64,000 bases of DNA from Geitlerinema sp. S16 (GCA_011390275.1 JAABST010000003.1:1-64000), one strand, 5' to 3'. Shown: positions 44,941 through 54,852, counted from the stretch's first letter. Translations and numbers: made by a program. The notes: a model not told the origin generated them from the letters alone.

Positions 44941-45303
44941 ATGAGCACGATTTTGATTGTGGAAGATAGCCACCCACAACGTGAGATGATGGCGAGCCTT
45001 TTGAAAAAGAAAGGCATGACCGTCGTACAAGCGAAAGGTGGTGAGGAGGCATTGTTGTATCTCAAGTCGTCCGTGCCAGACCTGGTCATTCTCGATATTG
45101 TGATGCCTAATCCCAATGGCTATGATGTCTGTCGCAAGCTCAAGGCCAACCCCAGTACGAGCGCTGTACCAGTGATTATGTGTTCCTGCAAAAGTGAGGA
45201 ATTTGATCGCTACTGGGGCATGAAAGTCGGTGCGGATGCCTATATCGCCAAGCCGTTTCACCCGGATGATTTGGTAGATGCAGTTCAGCAATTATTGCTT
45301 TGA
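44941..45303 (+). CDS. CheY-like response regulator (PilH-type)
   Basis: A 120-residue single receiver domain with no output domain. The acidic pocket is E8/D9, the phospho-acceptor D52 (LVILDIVMPN) and K104 in AYIAKPF. Single-domain receivers of this kind in cyanobacteria act in type IV pilus motility and phototaxis (PilH, TaxP). No chemotaxis genes are adjacent, so the partner kinase is unknown. Confidence 0.9.
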   Translation: MSTILIVEDSHPQREMMASLLKKKGMTVVQAKGGEEALLYLKSSVPDLVILDIVMPNPNGYDVCRKLKANPSTSAVPVIMCSCKSEEFDRYWGMKVGADAYIAKPFHPDDLVDAVQQLLL

Positions 45304-45390
45304 TTGCGTTACCGATTACGTTGTCTAATTACGTTACCTAAAGTGCGTTACCTAAAGTGCGTCATTTGAGCGCGGCGGTTGCCTGTGGAT

Positions 45391-47124
45391 ATGTCGCCCG
45401 ATTTCCTGCGCCAGCGCCTGCTTGACCTCGATGGTCAAAGCTATAAGGCTTACAAAGATTTGCGCGGACTCTATGAGTTTGAGCGCTATAGTTTCGCGAT
45501 CGATCATGTTCAAGGCGATCCGTTTGCCTCGCCCAGTCGATTGGCGGTGCGTCTATCGTTGGCGGTGGCGGGGTTTCCGGCGGATCTGTGGCGATCGCCA
45601 AGTCGTAGTCGCGCCCTGTGTGACTATCTGACGCGCCAGCTCGATCGCGCCTGTTACCAGCAGTCCAAACCGATGGGGACGGGGAACAGCGGCCAGTTTT
45701 CCGCCTGTCGTGCCGGTCAGGAGATTTTAGACCGGACGGCGGTGCAGATTTTTGGTGACCCCGATCAAACCGCTGCGGGGTCAACGCTGGAACTGCGATT
45801 TTTTCTCGGTTTACCGGCTCAGGGACGCCGCGCCCTCGGACGTGCAGCGATCGCCCTGATCTACGATCGCCTGCCACAGATTATCGAAAAATCCGCCTAT
45901 TTTGCCAATCTCGACGCCGACGCGATCCGTCAGCAGGTTGAAACGGCGGAGGATGCCGACTGGTTGCGATCGCAGCTTGCGGATCGCGGTTTGGTGGCCT
46001 TTGTGGCCGATGGGTCGATCCTGCCGCGACGCAGCGGCATCGACGATCGCCCGTTAACCGAGGCGGCGATCGCCTTTCGATCGCCTGACTCCCTGCGCGT
46101 CAGTTTCACCTGTCCCAATCGCGGCGAGATTACGGGGATGGGTATCCCGGCGGGGATTAGCTTAATTGTGGGCGGTGGTTATCACGGCAAATCGACGCTG
46201 TTGGAGGCGATCGAGCGGGGCGTTTACGATCGCATACCGGGCGATGGTCGTGAGTTTGTCGTGACCGAGTCCAGTGCGATTAAGATTCGGGCGGAAGACG
46301 GGCGATCGGTGGCCGGTGTCTGGCTCGAACCGTTTATCAATAATTTGCCCTACGGACGATCGACCCAGGCTTTTTCGACGGAAAATGCCAGCGGCAGCAC
46401 ATCCCAAGCGGCCAGCATTATCGAAGCCCTCGAAGTCGGGACGCGGACGTTATTGATCGATGAAGACACCTCGGCGACGAATTTTACGATTCGCGATCGG
46501 CGGATGCAGGCGTTGATTGCCAAGGATCGCGAGCCGATTACGCCGTTGATCGATCGGGTGCGTCAGCTCTATGACGAGCATGGCGTTTCGACGATTTTGG
46601 TGATGGGCGGCAGCGGTGATTATTTCGATGTGGCCGACACGGTGATCGAGCTGACGGATTATGTGCCGAGCGATGCGACCGATCGCGCTCGGGCGATCGC
46701 GGCTCAGTTCGCCACCGGACGCCAAACCGAAGCCCTCGAACCCTTTGGCGCGATCCCGGCTCGCCGCTTACAGCCAAGTTCGATCCCCACCAACCCCAAA
46801 GCCCACGGTCTCGACTGGAAAGCCCGCAGCGCCAACGCGATCGAAATCGCTAAGGAGCCGATCGATCTATCGGCCATTTCGCAAATCGTGGACGTGGCTC
46901 AGGCGCGGGCGATCGCCAGTGCGATCGTCTTCATACGCGATCACGATTTCGACGCCACAAACGTGACCTTGGCCGAGGCGATTAACACTGTAATGGCCGT
47001 GATTGAACGAGAAGGACTCGACGGGATTTCGGTGTTTCCCCAAGGAGATTTGGCGGAGTTTCGGGCGATCGATTTAGCGGCGGCGCTGTCGCGCCTGCGA
47101 ACCTTGCGGGTTGATCATGCTTAA
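45391..47124 (+). CDS. ABC-class ATPase (PF09818 type)
   Basis: 577 residues from the ATG at 45391 (TTG and GTG codons precede). It matches the predicted ATPase-of-ABC-class family: the N-terminal domain has YKAYKDLRGLYEF; the Walker A is GGGYHGKSTLLEAIERGVYD (about 261-280); the Walker B-like stretch is TRTLLIDEDTSATNF; the switch is STILVMGGSGDYF. A cytosolic soluble protein. The family's role is not known. It is transcribed convergently with the Nit1C glycosyltransferase, 38 bp apart. Confidence 0.87.
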   Translation: MSPDFLRQRLLDLDGQSYKAYKDLRGLYEFERYSFAIDHVQGDPFASPSRLAVRLSLAVAGFPADLWRSPSRSRALCDYLTRQLDRACYQQSKPMGTGNSGQFSACRAGQEILDRTAVQIFGDPDQTAAGSTLELRFFLGLPAQGRRALGRAAIALIYDRLPQIIEKSAYFANLDADAIRQQVETAEDADWLRSQLADRGLVAFVADGSILPRRSGIDDRPLTEAAIAFRSPDSLRVSFTCPNRGEITGMGIPAGISLIVGGGYHGKSTLLEAIERGVYDRIPGDGREFVVTESSAIKIRAEDGRSVAGVWLEPFINNLPYGRSTQAFSTENASGSTSQAASIIEALEVGTRTLLIDEDTSATNFTIRDRRMQALIAKDREPITPLIDRVRQLYDEHGVSTILVMGGSGDYFDVADTVIELTDYVPSDATDRARAIAAQFATGRQTEALEPFGAIPARRLQPSSIPTNPKAHGLDWKARSANAIEIAKEPIDLSAISQIVDVAQARAIASAIVFIRDHDFDATNVTLAEAINTVMAVIEREGLDGISVFPQGDLAEFRAIDLAAALSRLRTLRVDHA

Positions 47125-47162
47125 GTCGCTTAAGTATTCCAGGTTGCCAAAACTCGCTGCAC

Positions 47163-48395
47163 TCAATCCGGCTTAACCAGATCGGCATAGGCTTGCAGAT
47201 GCATTCGGGCGGAATTTTCCCAGGTGTAGATGTTCAAAATATCCTGGCTGCGCTGCACCATCGGCAGCATGGCCGCCTGATCGAGACTTCGCTTCATCCC
47301 CACCGCGATCGCCGTAACATCCTCCGCATCAACCAGGATCGCGCGATCTGGCGTTAAAAATTCCGTAAACGGCGGACGATCGGACGTAACCACCGGCAAA
47401 CCTGATGCGATCGCTTCCATCGCCACCAGTCCCCAGCCCTCTTTGACGGACGGAAAAATAAACGCATCAGCACAGCGATAGAGCGTCGGGAGATCCACCT
47501 CAGCGATCGCTCCCGGCAGCAGAAACGCTTGACCTGGCTCCAGACCCAGCCGATCCGCCTCAGCGAAAAAATCGTCCTGGTAGGTCGAATAGTCAAACAG
47601 CGTCAAACCGCCTGCAATGACCAACTGCGCCGCCGGAAACTCCGATCGCACCTGGGCGAATGCCTGAAGCAGACGAATCGAATTTTTTCGCGGTTCGACG
47701 CCGCCGATCGTCAACAGAATGGGATCGCCCGTGATGCCGAGCCGTTGTTTTAACGCGACCTCCGAGCCGTCACGATCGGGCGAAAATCGTTCCGATCGCA
47801 CACCGTTCAGCACTAGCGGCGCATCGATGCCATAGGATCGCTTTAGCTCGGTTTGCCAGTGGCGGCTGACGCACAAACAGCGATCGGGCTGCAAGATTGA
47901 TTTTTCCTGACAGTCCTGTAGATAGGGACTGGTGTAGTCGTCCACATGATGCACCGTCCGGACGATGTAGGGAATGCGGACACCGAGACCGCGCAGGGCA
48001 ACTAGGGCGTTGGCGCTGATGCAGTCCTGGGCGTGGTAGATGTCGTACTGCTCGTCGTGGTGCTGGAAATAATCGATGTATTCCTGGATGCGCTGCTGGA
48101 CGAGGCGATCGATGCTCGGTTCTGCCGGTTGGGTCGGCACACGGCGATGCTTGCAGGCGAGGGGACGGTAAAAGTCACCGCCGTCTTTATCCAACGCAAA
48201 AATACACACCGGATGACCCAGCCGATCGAGCGCTTCGGCTAATTCCACCGTATGCACCACGCCGCCGCGCGGTTTAGTGGAGTAGGTCAGCAGGGCGATG
48301 CGTAGCGTTGACAGGTTGGGCAGGGTTGATAAATCTGACCGATCAAGCTGATTGGGCGGATTTGGCCGATCGAGCCGACGAATCTCAGAACTCAC
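47163..48395 (-). CDS. MSMEG_0565-family glycosyltransferase (Nit1C)
   Basis: 410 residues, a GT-B fold family 4 glycosyltransferase. LRIALLTYSTKPRGGVVHTV opens the acceptor domain; LTIGGVEPRKNSIRLLQAFA and a C-terminal FPSVKEGWGLVAMEAIASGL (the EX7E element) form the donor domain. It begins with a GTG that overlaps the stop of the flavoprotein gene by four bp (GTGA). It is the last gene of the leftward Nit1C operon. Its presence suggests that the small product of the pathway is glycosylated (inference). Confidence 0.9.
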   Translation of the reverse strand: MSSEIRRLDRPNPPNQLDRSDLSTLPNLSTLRIALLTYSTKPRGGVVHTVELAEALDRLGHPVCIFALDKDGGDFYRPLACKHRRVPTQPAEPSIDRLVQQRIQEYIDYFQHHDEQYDIYHAQDCISANALVALRGLGVRIPYIVRTVHHVDDYTSPYLQDCQEKSILQPDRCLCVSRHWQTELKRSYGIDAPLVLNGVRSERFSPDRDGSEVALKQRLGITGDPILLTIGGVEPRKNSIRLLQAFAQVRSEFPAAQLVIAGGLTLFDYSTYQDDFFAEADRLGLEPGQAFLLPGAIAEVDLPTLYRCADAFIFPSVKEGWGLVAMEAIASGLPVVTSDRPPFTEFLTPDRAILVDAEDVTAIAVGMKRSLDQAAMLPMVQRSQDILNIYTWENSARMHLQAYADLVKPD

Positions 48396-49678
48396 GATCC
48401 CAGTGCCGCCGCGTCAATTTCATCGGCGTCGTATGGATTGGCGCTCACCCCAGAGGCAATCCGATCGGCGAGATAGATCGCATCCTGAGCCACGCCCGAA
48501 AAACGCCCCGATCCCCAGGTATAGAGCCACGGTAAACCGAGAAAATAGAGACCGCGCACGGAGGTGACGCCGCGATCGTGGCCGGGATAGCCCTTGCCAT
48601 CAAACACCAGCAAATCAATCCAGCTATAGTCCGAGTTATAGCCCGTACACCAAATCACCGCGCCGATATTTTCCGCGATGTAGTTCATTTCGAGCGGCTC
48701 CGTTTCCGGCTCCCACACCGGTTGATAGGGCGGCTCGATCGGCGCGTCGATTTGATTTTGTGCGATGAAATTATCGATCGTGCGTTTGATGCTTTCGGCC
48801 ACCGAGTCGGCAGCATCCAGGTTTTGCTTTAGATCGGGCTTGAAGGTGAGGCGATCGCCCTCGATCGTGGCTAAGTGGCCGTAAAGCTGCATTCCTTGTT
48901 TTGCGAAATGACGCAGATCAATTTCTCGACCGCCGCCGCGCCCGGTGACGTAGTGGTTCGTTTTGGTGCGGACTTTATGTTTATCGGGATGACGATCGAT
49001 AGACAGATCGTAATAGCCCAAACGATTGAGCCAGTCCACCACATCCTTGCCGCGATAGCGACGGGGCGATCGTGGCGCACTGCCCACGCAAAGATGCACC
49101 GGCTTACCCGCCAGGTGCAGATCTTCCGCGATTTGGCAGCCCGACTGCCCCGTCCCGATGATCAGTACGGCTTTATCCGGCAGCGATTCGGGATTTTTGT
49201 ATTCAGAAGAATGGATTTGAACCATGTCGCGCGGAAACCGCTCGGCGATCGTCGGAATCTTCGGACGGTGATAGCCGCCGGTTGCGACCACAACACGATC
49301 GGCGCTAAAGTCTCCCGCCGATGTGGTCAGCTCAAAGACCGACCCGCGATCGGGCTGGCGCAAGTGCAGCACCTCGACCCCTTCATGAATGGGGGGATCA
49401 AAGCTGGCGGCGTAGTTCTCGACGTATTCCACAATTTCATCGCGCTGCATAAACCCTTCCTTATCCTCGCCGGGATAGGGATAGCCCGGTAAATCGCACT
49501 GCCAGTTTGGGGTCACTAGGCAGAACGAATCCCAGCGTTTGGAACGCCAGGAATGCGCGATTTTATACTTCTCAAAAATGATGTGATCGATCGCCCGTTC
49601 CTTGAGACAGCGACTCATCGACAGCCCCGCCTGTCCGCCTCCAATAATTGCTACAGGGTAATGCGTGGTCATGGTCAT
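48392..49678 (-). CDS. MSMEG_0569-family flavin-dependent oxidoreductase (Nit1C)
   Basis: 428 residues. The FAD-binding loop is IIGGGQAGLSMSRCL (11-25), with the NADPH-type second loop LIIGTGQSGCQIAEDL near 170-185. The order matches class B flavin monooxygenases and related oxidases; AVIWCTGYNSDYSWID is the ATG-like C-terminal motif. It should use NAD(P)H and oxygen on a small molecule. It is translationally coupled to the glycosyltransferase and 39 bp from the AIR-synthase-like gene, within the Nit1C operon. Confidence 0.92.
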   Translation of the reverse strand: MTMTTHYPVAIIGGGQAGLSMSRCLKERAIDHIIFEKYKIAHSWRSKRWDSFCLVTPNWQCDLPGYPYPGEDKEGFMQRDEIVEYVENYAASFDPPIHEGVEVLHLRQPDRGSVFELTTSAGDFSADRVVVATGGYHRPKIPTIAERFPRDMVQIHSSEYKNPESLPDKAVLIIGTGQSGCQIAEDLHLAGKPVHLCVGSAPRSPRRYRGKDVVDWLNRLGYYDLSIDRHPDKHKVRTKTNHYVTGRGGGREIDLRHFAKQGMQLYGHLATIEGDRLTFKPDLKQNLDAADSVAESIKRTIDNFIAQNQIDAPIEPPYQPVWEPETEPLEMNYIAENIGAVIWCTGYNSDYSWIDLLVFDGKGYPGHDRGVTSVRGLYFLGLPWLYTWGSGRFSGVAQDAIYLADRIASGVSANPYDADEIDAAALGS

Positions 49679-49717
49679 GCTCTGTTGTTTTCCTTAATCA
49701 AAAATCAATCGATCAGC

Positions 49718-50791
49718 CTATCGACTGGCTTCCTTTGCAGGGTGCGATCGCGGCGACCAACCCATTAGCGGGCGATCAGCCAGATCCCAGAGTGTCGCCC
49801 GATCGTCACCATAGGCCAGCGTCAGGGCGTGACTGGCGTTAACTGTGCCAATCGGCTCGCAGCAAAGATCGCGCTGCTGAAATGCAGCCTGCACCGACTC
49901 GACACACTCCGGGCGAACGCTCAACACAAACCCATAGCTCGGGAAATGTTCGAGCCATGCCGATAACGCCAGCCCGTCCGGCTTCGGGATCGCGTCAAGC
50001 TCGACATGAGCGCCACACCCGGAGGTCTCGATCAACATCAGCGTTGTCCCCAACACGCCGCCCATGCTGATATCTTTGGCCGCATCACACCAGCCCCGCG
50101 CCGCCAGTTCCGGCAACAGCGCCAGGTCATCGCGTAGCCGCTGCGGGTCGGTCTCCGTCGCCGCATTCCAAAAGGGATAGTGCGCGTACTGCTGCCCACG
50201 CAAATCCACCGCCATCAGCAGCACATCGCCCGATCGCGCCTTGAAGCTACTGAGCAGATGGGACGCTTGCCCCAAAATCGCCACCGATAGCGCGGCATAG
50301 GGACTGTGGCAATTCGTATGCCCACCGATGATCGGCACCCCGTAGGCCGCCGCCGCCGCCTGCATTCCTTCCCAAAGATCCTTGCTGTCCTCGGGAGACG
50401 GCGACCACAGGGCATCGACCACCGCGATCGGCGTTCCGCCCATGGCATAGATATCGCTAACGTTGACCATCACCGCACACCAGCCCGCAAACCAGGGTTC
50501 AGCGGCCACCAAACTCGGTAACATGCCCTCGGCAGCGAGGAGCAGGTAGCCCTCCCCTTGGGGAATGACGGCACAGTCATCACCGAGACCGGGCAGCGCG
50601 TCCGTATCAACTTTGTTTTTTTTGGGGTTGAAGGCAGCGGTTAAGCCCGCAGAACTCGTAGAGCGACGATCGCGATCCAGATAGTGCGCTGCAAGCTGAA
50701 TATCCTGCTTATGCAAAATGCCCAGCGATCGGCGGCTGGACTCAACGATATCGCGCAGCGTTAGATCCACGGCTAGGCTGCGCTCATCCAT
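49718..50791 (-). CDS. Sll0787-family AIR synthase-like protein (Nit1C)
   Basis: 357 residues from the ATG at 50791. AIRS (PurM-like) N-terminal and C-terminal halves are present, with GLGDDCAVIPQGEGYLLLAA and VNVSDIYAMGGTPIAVVDAL carrying the acidic nucleotide-binding residues of the PurM/SelD/ThiL group. It should form a phosphorylating or ATP-dependent ligase activity on an unknown substrate; that is family inference. It overlaps the acetyltransferase gene by 19 bp. The frame remains open upstream of 50791, but that part is the neighbour's coding region. Confidence 0.92.
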   Translation of the reverse strand: MDERSLAVDLTLRDIVESSRRSLGILHKQDIQLAAHYLDRDRRSTSSAGLTAAFNPKKNKVDTDALPGLGDDCAVIPQGEGYLLLAAEGMLPSLVAAEPWFAGWCAVMVNVSDIYAMGGTPIAVVDALWSPSPEDSKDLWEGMQAAAAAYGVPIIGGHTNCHSPYAALSVAILGQASHLLSSFKARSGDVLLMAVDLRGQQYAHYPFWNAATETDPQRLRDDLALLPELAARGWCDAAKDISMGGVLGTTLMLIETSGCGAHVELDAIPKPDGLALSAWLEHFPSYGFVLSVRPECVESVQAAFQQRDLCCEPIGTVNASHALTLAYGDDRATLWDLADRPLMGWSPRSHPAKEASR

Positions 50792-51309
50792 TGCGGTGTG
50801 GCGATCGGGCGCGGTTCGCCGTTGGGGGCGTAATAGTTGAGGTCGGCTTCCATTAGATGATGGGGGCGACCGCAAATAACGACTTCATCGAGAGAGTCCC
50901 AGTGCAGCCGCTGAAAGAATCGAACATTTTGAATTTGTACGGTGGCTAAAAAGCGATCGCAGCCCCAGGTATTCGCCGTTGTTACCGCTTTTTCGATCAG
51001 TCCTTTGCCCATGCGCCAGCCGCGACGATGCTGGAGATGGACACCCAGGCGGCCACCGTACCAAATGCGCGGCTCGGATTCATAAATACGGACGACACCG
51101 ACAACTTTTTCCCACGATGCAAGCTCGTTGCGAAACACGCTATCGGCGGGGGTCAAGGCCACGATCGGATAGGCAATATCATCGAGGGCGTCGCGATCGT
51201 GACCGCGATAGAGCTGCTGTTCTCGGCAAAAGATTTGATACCGCAAGTCAAAGTAGCCCCGAACTTCAGCGGTTGTTTTGGCAAGTTCAAATCGGTAATC
51301 TTGGCGCAC
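50773..51309 (-). CDS. MSMEG_0567/Sll0786-family N-acetyltransferase (Nit1C)
   Basis: 178 residues with a GNAT fold. After YFDLRYQIFCREQQLYRGHD comes the acetyl-CoA-binding region around GGRLGVHLQHRRGWRMGKGL (Q/RxxGxG/A form RRGWRMGKG), then FFQRLHWDSLDEVVICGRPH. The start is GTG at 51309. In Synechocystis the equivalent gene lies beside sll0787 and is linked to nitrogen starvation. It probably acylates an amine intermediate of the pathway (inference). A 286-bp gap containing a hairpin separates it from the radical SAM gene. Confidence 0.93.
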   Translation of the reverse strand: MRQDYRFELAKTTAEVRGYFDLRYQIFCREQQLYRGHDRDALDDIAYPIVALTPADSVFRNELASWEKVVGVVRIYESEPRIWYGGRLGVHLQHRRGWRMGKGLIEKAVTTANTWGCDRFLATVQIQNVRFFQRLHWDSLDEVVICGRPHHLMEADLNYYAPNGEPRPIATPQWMSAA

Positions 51310-51595
51310 GATGTTCCTCAGAGTTCGATGAATTTCGATACTGGGTAGTCCGAAAAAACGATGATTGTATTGACGATCGGCTATAGAAAAAATGACCTAA
51401 TCCTAAAGCTCTTAAATCGTCCGATATTACGCTTCAAATCAGACATATTCGAAGCGTAATATTCACATCTTTAACAATTAACTTAAAGTAAAGAAACTAT
51501 CTCGCTAATTGCATCAAAGATCTGCTCAAACTGAACTTTGTCTTCATCGAATCACAAGCCAAAAAAGCTCGATCAAAACTCGCTAACGTTTAACC
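51310..51595. other. Mid-operon intergenic, 286 bp, AT-rich with a hairpin
   Basis: Unusually long for the interior of an operon whose other junctions are mostly short. It holds the 12-bp inverted repeat at 51424-51462 and AT-rich DNA. I found no GTA-N8-TAC box here. A secondary promoter for the last four genes is possible. Confidence 0.4.
51424..51462. promoter_or_regulatory. Perfect 12-bp inverted repeat within the Nit1C operon
   Basis: ATATTACGCTTC (51424-51435) and GAAGCGTAATAT (51451-51462) are exact inverted copies separated by 15 nt. It could be an RNA hairpin (terminator, attenuator or stabiliser downstream of the radical SAM gene) or a dimeric regulator site. No T tract follows on the minus strand. 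Confidence 0.55.
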
Positions 51596-52696
51596 TCACT
51601 TTTCAAAGAGAGACAGCGCCGAACACGCCCCACACTTTGCACAGCCGGAATTCATGTCCTGACTCGACATACCCGCCGCTCGCAACTGCGCCCCGATCGC
51701 GCTGTACAGGCGATACATAAAATCGCTGTCGGGTGGTGGCGTCGAAGCCATCGGTGTTCCCGAAATCGGCACGAACGGCACAACAAACGGATACACGCCA
51801 ATCTGAATCAGACGATCGCTCATCGTCACGATGTCCTCAAACCGATCGCCCAAACCCGCCAAAATATACGTGCTGACCTGTCCCCACCCAAAGACCTTGA
51901 CCGCCGCCTTAAACGCCTCGAAATAAACATCGAGCGACACCGTGGCTTTCCCCGGCATCACACGCGATCGCACCTCAGGCGTTACGGCTTCGAGGTGCAT
52001 TCCCAGGGTATCGATCCCCGCCTCGCGCATCCGAGCAAACCAGGAAAAATCATCGGGCGGTTCACACTGCGCCTGAATCGGCAACGCGACGCGTTGTTTA
52101 ATCGCAGCGGCACATTCTGCTAAGTAGGACGCGCCGCGATCGGGAGTGTGCGGTGTGCCGGTGGTCATAACCATTTGCTGGATGCCATCGAGTCGCACGG
52201 CGGCTTCGGCGACCTCGGCCAGTTGCGCCGGGGTTTTACGGGCGATCGTTGTACCGGCTTCGAGAGATTGCCCGATCGCGCAAAACTGGCAGGATGTGTC
52301 GCGATCGCCATAGCGCATACAGGTTTGCAGCACCGTGGTCGCAAGAACATCGTGGCTATGGAGGAGAGCAATGCTCGAATAGGGGATGCCATCGGCGGTC
52401 TTCAGGCCGTAGAATTTGGGCTGATGCGGCAGGTCGATCGTTGCCACGGTTTGACCGTCGCGTTCGAGCGTGGTGTCGCTCGTCAGGCAACCCGGATCGG
52501 TGGCCGCACGCATCACGTAGGGCGAAGCGCTCGCGCCCCCGGTGTACACCGGAACCATCACGGTCGTATCGTCCACCACGATCGCCTTGTGATCCGACGG
52601 CCCCGCCCCCCCATGACGACCCGAAGCCCCAAGCGGCTCCTGCGGTAGCTGGAGACCCTTGGACTGTAGTTCAACGATTAACTGCTGTTTATTCAT
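51596..52696 (-). CDS. MSMEG_0568-family radical SAM protein (Nit1C)
   Basis: 366 residues. It matches the radical SAM family that always accompanies the Nit1C nitrilase. The cluster motif is not CX3CX2C but CX9CX2C: C126, C136, C139 in TCMRYGDRDTSCQFCAIG. A second potential cluster site is at the C-terminus: C352, C355, C358 in GCAKCGAC. The middle has MVMTTGTPHTPDRG, HLEAVTPEVRSRVMPGKA and STYILAGLGDRFED, typical of the biotin synthase/HydG-like branch. It probably makes a C-C or C-N rearrangement leading to a nitrile or amine. The reaction is unknown to me. Confidence 0.93.
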   Translation of the reverse strand: MNKQQLIVELQSKGLQLPQEPLGASGRHGGAGPSDHKAIVVDDTTVMVPVYTGGASASPYVMRAATDPGCLTSDTTLERDGQTVATIDLPHQPKFYGLKTADGIPYSSIALLHSHDVLATTVLQTCMRYGDRDTSCQFCAIGQSLEAGTTIARKTPAQLAEVAEAAVRLDGIQQMVMTTGTPHTPDRGASYLAECAAAIKQRVALPIQAQCEPPDDFSWFARMREAGIDTLGMHLEAVTPEVRSRVMPGKATVSLDVYFEAFKAAVKVFGWGQVSTYILAGLGDRFEDIVTMSDRLIQIGVYPFVVPFVPISGTPMASTPPPDSDFMYRLYSAIGAQLRAAGMSSQDMNSGCAKCGACSALSLFEK

Positions 52697-52813
52697 CTCG
52701 GGTTTAGGCTGGTTGACGGCAGCATGGCGTTAATGGGCGTTAAAGACAGTCGGGGTGGACGTTTTAGAGGGGATGATTAAGCGAAAGTACGGCGAACCTT
52801 CAGGGTTGGGGGA

Positions 52814-53839
52814 CTAAGTTGGGGGGACTAAATGAGTGCTGCTGGAGAAAGTGTCCGCGACGAGAGGAGGATCGCCGATCGCCGCTGACGCTGCGGGAGT
52901 TTCTGGAACGTCTCCCATCACGGAAAACGGCTGGTTGTTCAGTTGAAGCTGGAGCAAATCCGGGCGGGCATAGTGGCCGATCGAGTCCATCATCCGCTTG
53001 CGTTTGGTCAGCAGCGAAAAATCGAGATCGGCAATAACCAAGCCCTCGCCCTCCGTCAGCGGTTCCGCAAGATGGCTACCCTCGGGGCTAATAATCGCCG
53101 TATTGCAGCCACCCTGTAGAGCGCGATGCAGCTTTTCCTCGGGCAAAATCTGGCTCACCTGTTCCGGCGAAAGCCAACTGGTCGCATTGACCACAAAACA
53201 CCCGGCCTCAAGCGCATGGTGGCGGATTGTCACTTCAATTTGCTCGCGGAAGATATCGCCCACGAGCGATCCGGGAAACTGTGAGCAGTGAATTTGCTCG
53301 TTTTGGGCCATCAGCGCAAAGCGAGCAAGGGGGTTGTAATGCTCCCAACAGGCCAGCGCACCGAGCTGCCCGACGGCGGTTTCCACCGTGCGGATGCCCG
53401 CGCCGTCGCCCTGTCCCCAGACCATGCGCTCGTGGTAGGTCGGCGTGATTTTGCGGCGTTTGAGCAGGAGCGAACCGTCGGCATCGAAGACAAGCTGGGT
53501 GTTGTAGAGCGATCCGGCATCCCGTTCGGTGACACCCAAGACGATCGCCATGCCATGACGTCGAGCGGCCTGCGCGACAGCGTCAGTCTCTGCCCCCGGT
53601 ACGACCACCGCTTCCTCGTAAAGCCGCATGTGTTCTTGCCCCATCAACACCGGTGGCAAAACGAAGGAAAAGTAGGGGTAATAGGGAACGAGGGTTTCGG
53701 GAAAGACGATGAGTTCGACCCCTTGTTTTGCGGCCTGATCGATGGTGTCGAGAACTTTTTCTATCGTGCCCGATCGGCTAAACAAGACGGGGGAAATCTG
53801 AGCCGCTGCCGCACGGACGTTGCGTGTGTAGTCAAGCAT
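52814..53839 (-). CDS. Nit1-type (Nit6803-like) nitrilase (Nit1C)
   Basis: 341 residues of the nitrilase superfamily branch 1. The catalytic triad is visible: E48 in [13 protein letters not shown]130 in [14 protein letters not shown] and C164 in [23 protein letters not shown] and the downstream [19 protein letters not shown] are standard. It hydrolyses R-CN to a carboxylate and ammonia. The ATG at 53839 is used; a TTG lies four codons upstream. It stands second in the operon after the Sll0783-like gene. Confidence 0.95.
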   Translation of the reverse strand: MLDYTRNVRAAAAQISPVLFSRSGTIEKVLDTIDQAAKQGVELIVFPETLVPYYPYFSFVLPPVLMGQEHMRLYEEAVVVPGAETDAVAQAARRHGMAIVLGVTERDAGSLYNTQLVFDADGSLLLKRRKITPTYHERMVWGQGDGAGIRTVETAVGQLGALACWEHYNPLARFALMAQNEQIHCSQFPGSLVGDIFREQIEVTIRHHALEAGCFVVNATSWLSPEQVSQILPEEKLHRALQGGCNTAIISPEGSHLAEPLTEGEGLVIADLDFSLLTKRKRMMDSIGHYARPDLLQLQLNNQPFSVMGDVPETPAASAAIGDPPLVADTFSSSTHLVPPT

Positions 53840-54068
53840 GGGGTGGGTCAATCGTGGTTCAACTATCCGCAGGTGAAAGCCTCAATCGCCGCGATGTGAG
53901 AGACGCGAATGCGATAGTTTTGTGTTCGGTGCTTGATGTTTGATGCTGGCGTGATGTTTGGCCGGTGCGGCTACATTTTTTGATCGCGCGATCGGCTGCG
54001 CTAGTCAAGCTATGCAGCCGAGTCGCGATCGAAGCAAAGCCATCGCGATTAAGCGTGGTCTACATCGT

Positions 54069-54551
54069 TTACATCGTCCATGTATCGAGAATGAAGGCTC
54101 CATCCTTACGGTGCATCAGGACGATATCCAGCACATCCAGAGGATTAATCGGCGTGATACCGGGAATCAAGGACGGTTCACCATGACCGTACAAAGCTTG
54201 CAGCGCAAAGCGACAGGCGTAGACCTTGCCGCCTTCGTCCATGAACTTGATGATTTGGTTGTTCATCGCCATGTGACCGGGGAAGGCTTCATCTCCCAGC
54301 TTCGGAAAACCGCGCTGTACGCCGAGCGTTACACCCGGCCCATAGAGCAACACCGACGTTTCAAACCCCTTGCGGAGCAGGCGGGTGGCTTGCAAAAGAT
54401 TGACGAGGCCGATCGAACCTTCAAAAGCAACGGTATGAAAGGTTACGAGTGCTTTCTCTCCCGGATCGGCTTGGACATCGGGAAAAACTTTTTCTTCGTA
54501 ATCAACTAGAAAATCACCGGACTGATTAGCAGGCTTGTCAACTTGTGGCAT
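54069..54551 (-). CDS. MSMEG_0572/Sll0783-family nitrogen-starvation protein (Nit1C)
   Basis: 160 residues from the ATG at 54551; the frame runs 67 codons further upstream, but that part is leader [23 protein letters not shown] opens it and [20 protein letters not shown] shows a DsrE-like fold. It ends [20 protein letters not shown]. The Synechocystis homologue Sll0783 is induced by nitrogen starvation and needed for normal polyhydroxybutyrate accumulation. It is the first gene of the leftward operon, downstream of the NtcA promoter at 54853-54894. Its molecular role is unknown. Confidence 0.93.
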   Translation of the reverse strand: MPQVDKPANQSGDFLVDYEEKVFPDVQADPGEKALVTFHTVAFEGSIGLVNLLQATRLLRKGFETSVLLYGPGVTLGVQRGFPKLGDEAFPGHMAMNNQIIKFMDEGGKVYACRFALQALYGHGEPSLIPGITPINPLDVLDIVLMHRKDGAFILDTWTM

Positions 54552-54852
54552 CGGATTTTGTTCTAAACCTAAGTAATTACTGTGTTGATTGCTCCAGTTC
54601 GTGGCTGGATAGGTGAGATAAATCCGCGTAAGGTTCACAGAACATTCACAGATGAACTTATCCAGCACGATCGGGCAATATTTGAACGAGTTATTGCGAA
54701 ACAAGAGCGAATAGCCTAGCGCTTCGCTTACCCCTCGTACTGCTAGAAACAACTAAATGATCTTGCAGAGATGTGATTCATTTGTCTGAATTTATACAAA
54801 AGAAATTCAATAACTGTTGCCGCAATAACGCACGTTTTCTCTCGCAAGGTAG

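Noticed and set aside
54552..54752. Upstream extension of the Sll0783-like protein by 67 residues
   Set aside because: The extension has no family similarity and lies in AT-rich leader DNA; MPQVDKP at 54551 is the usual family start.
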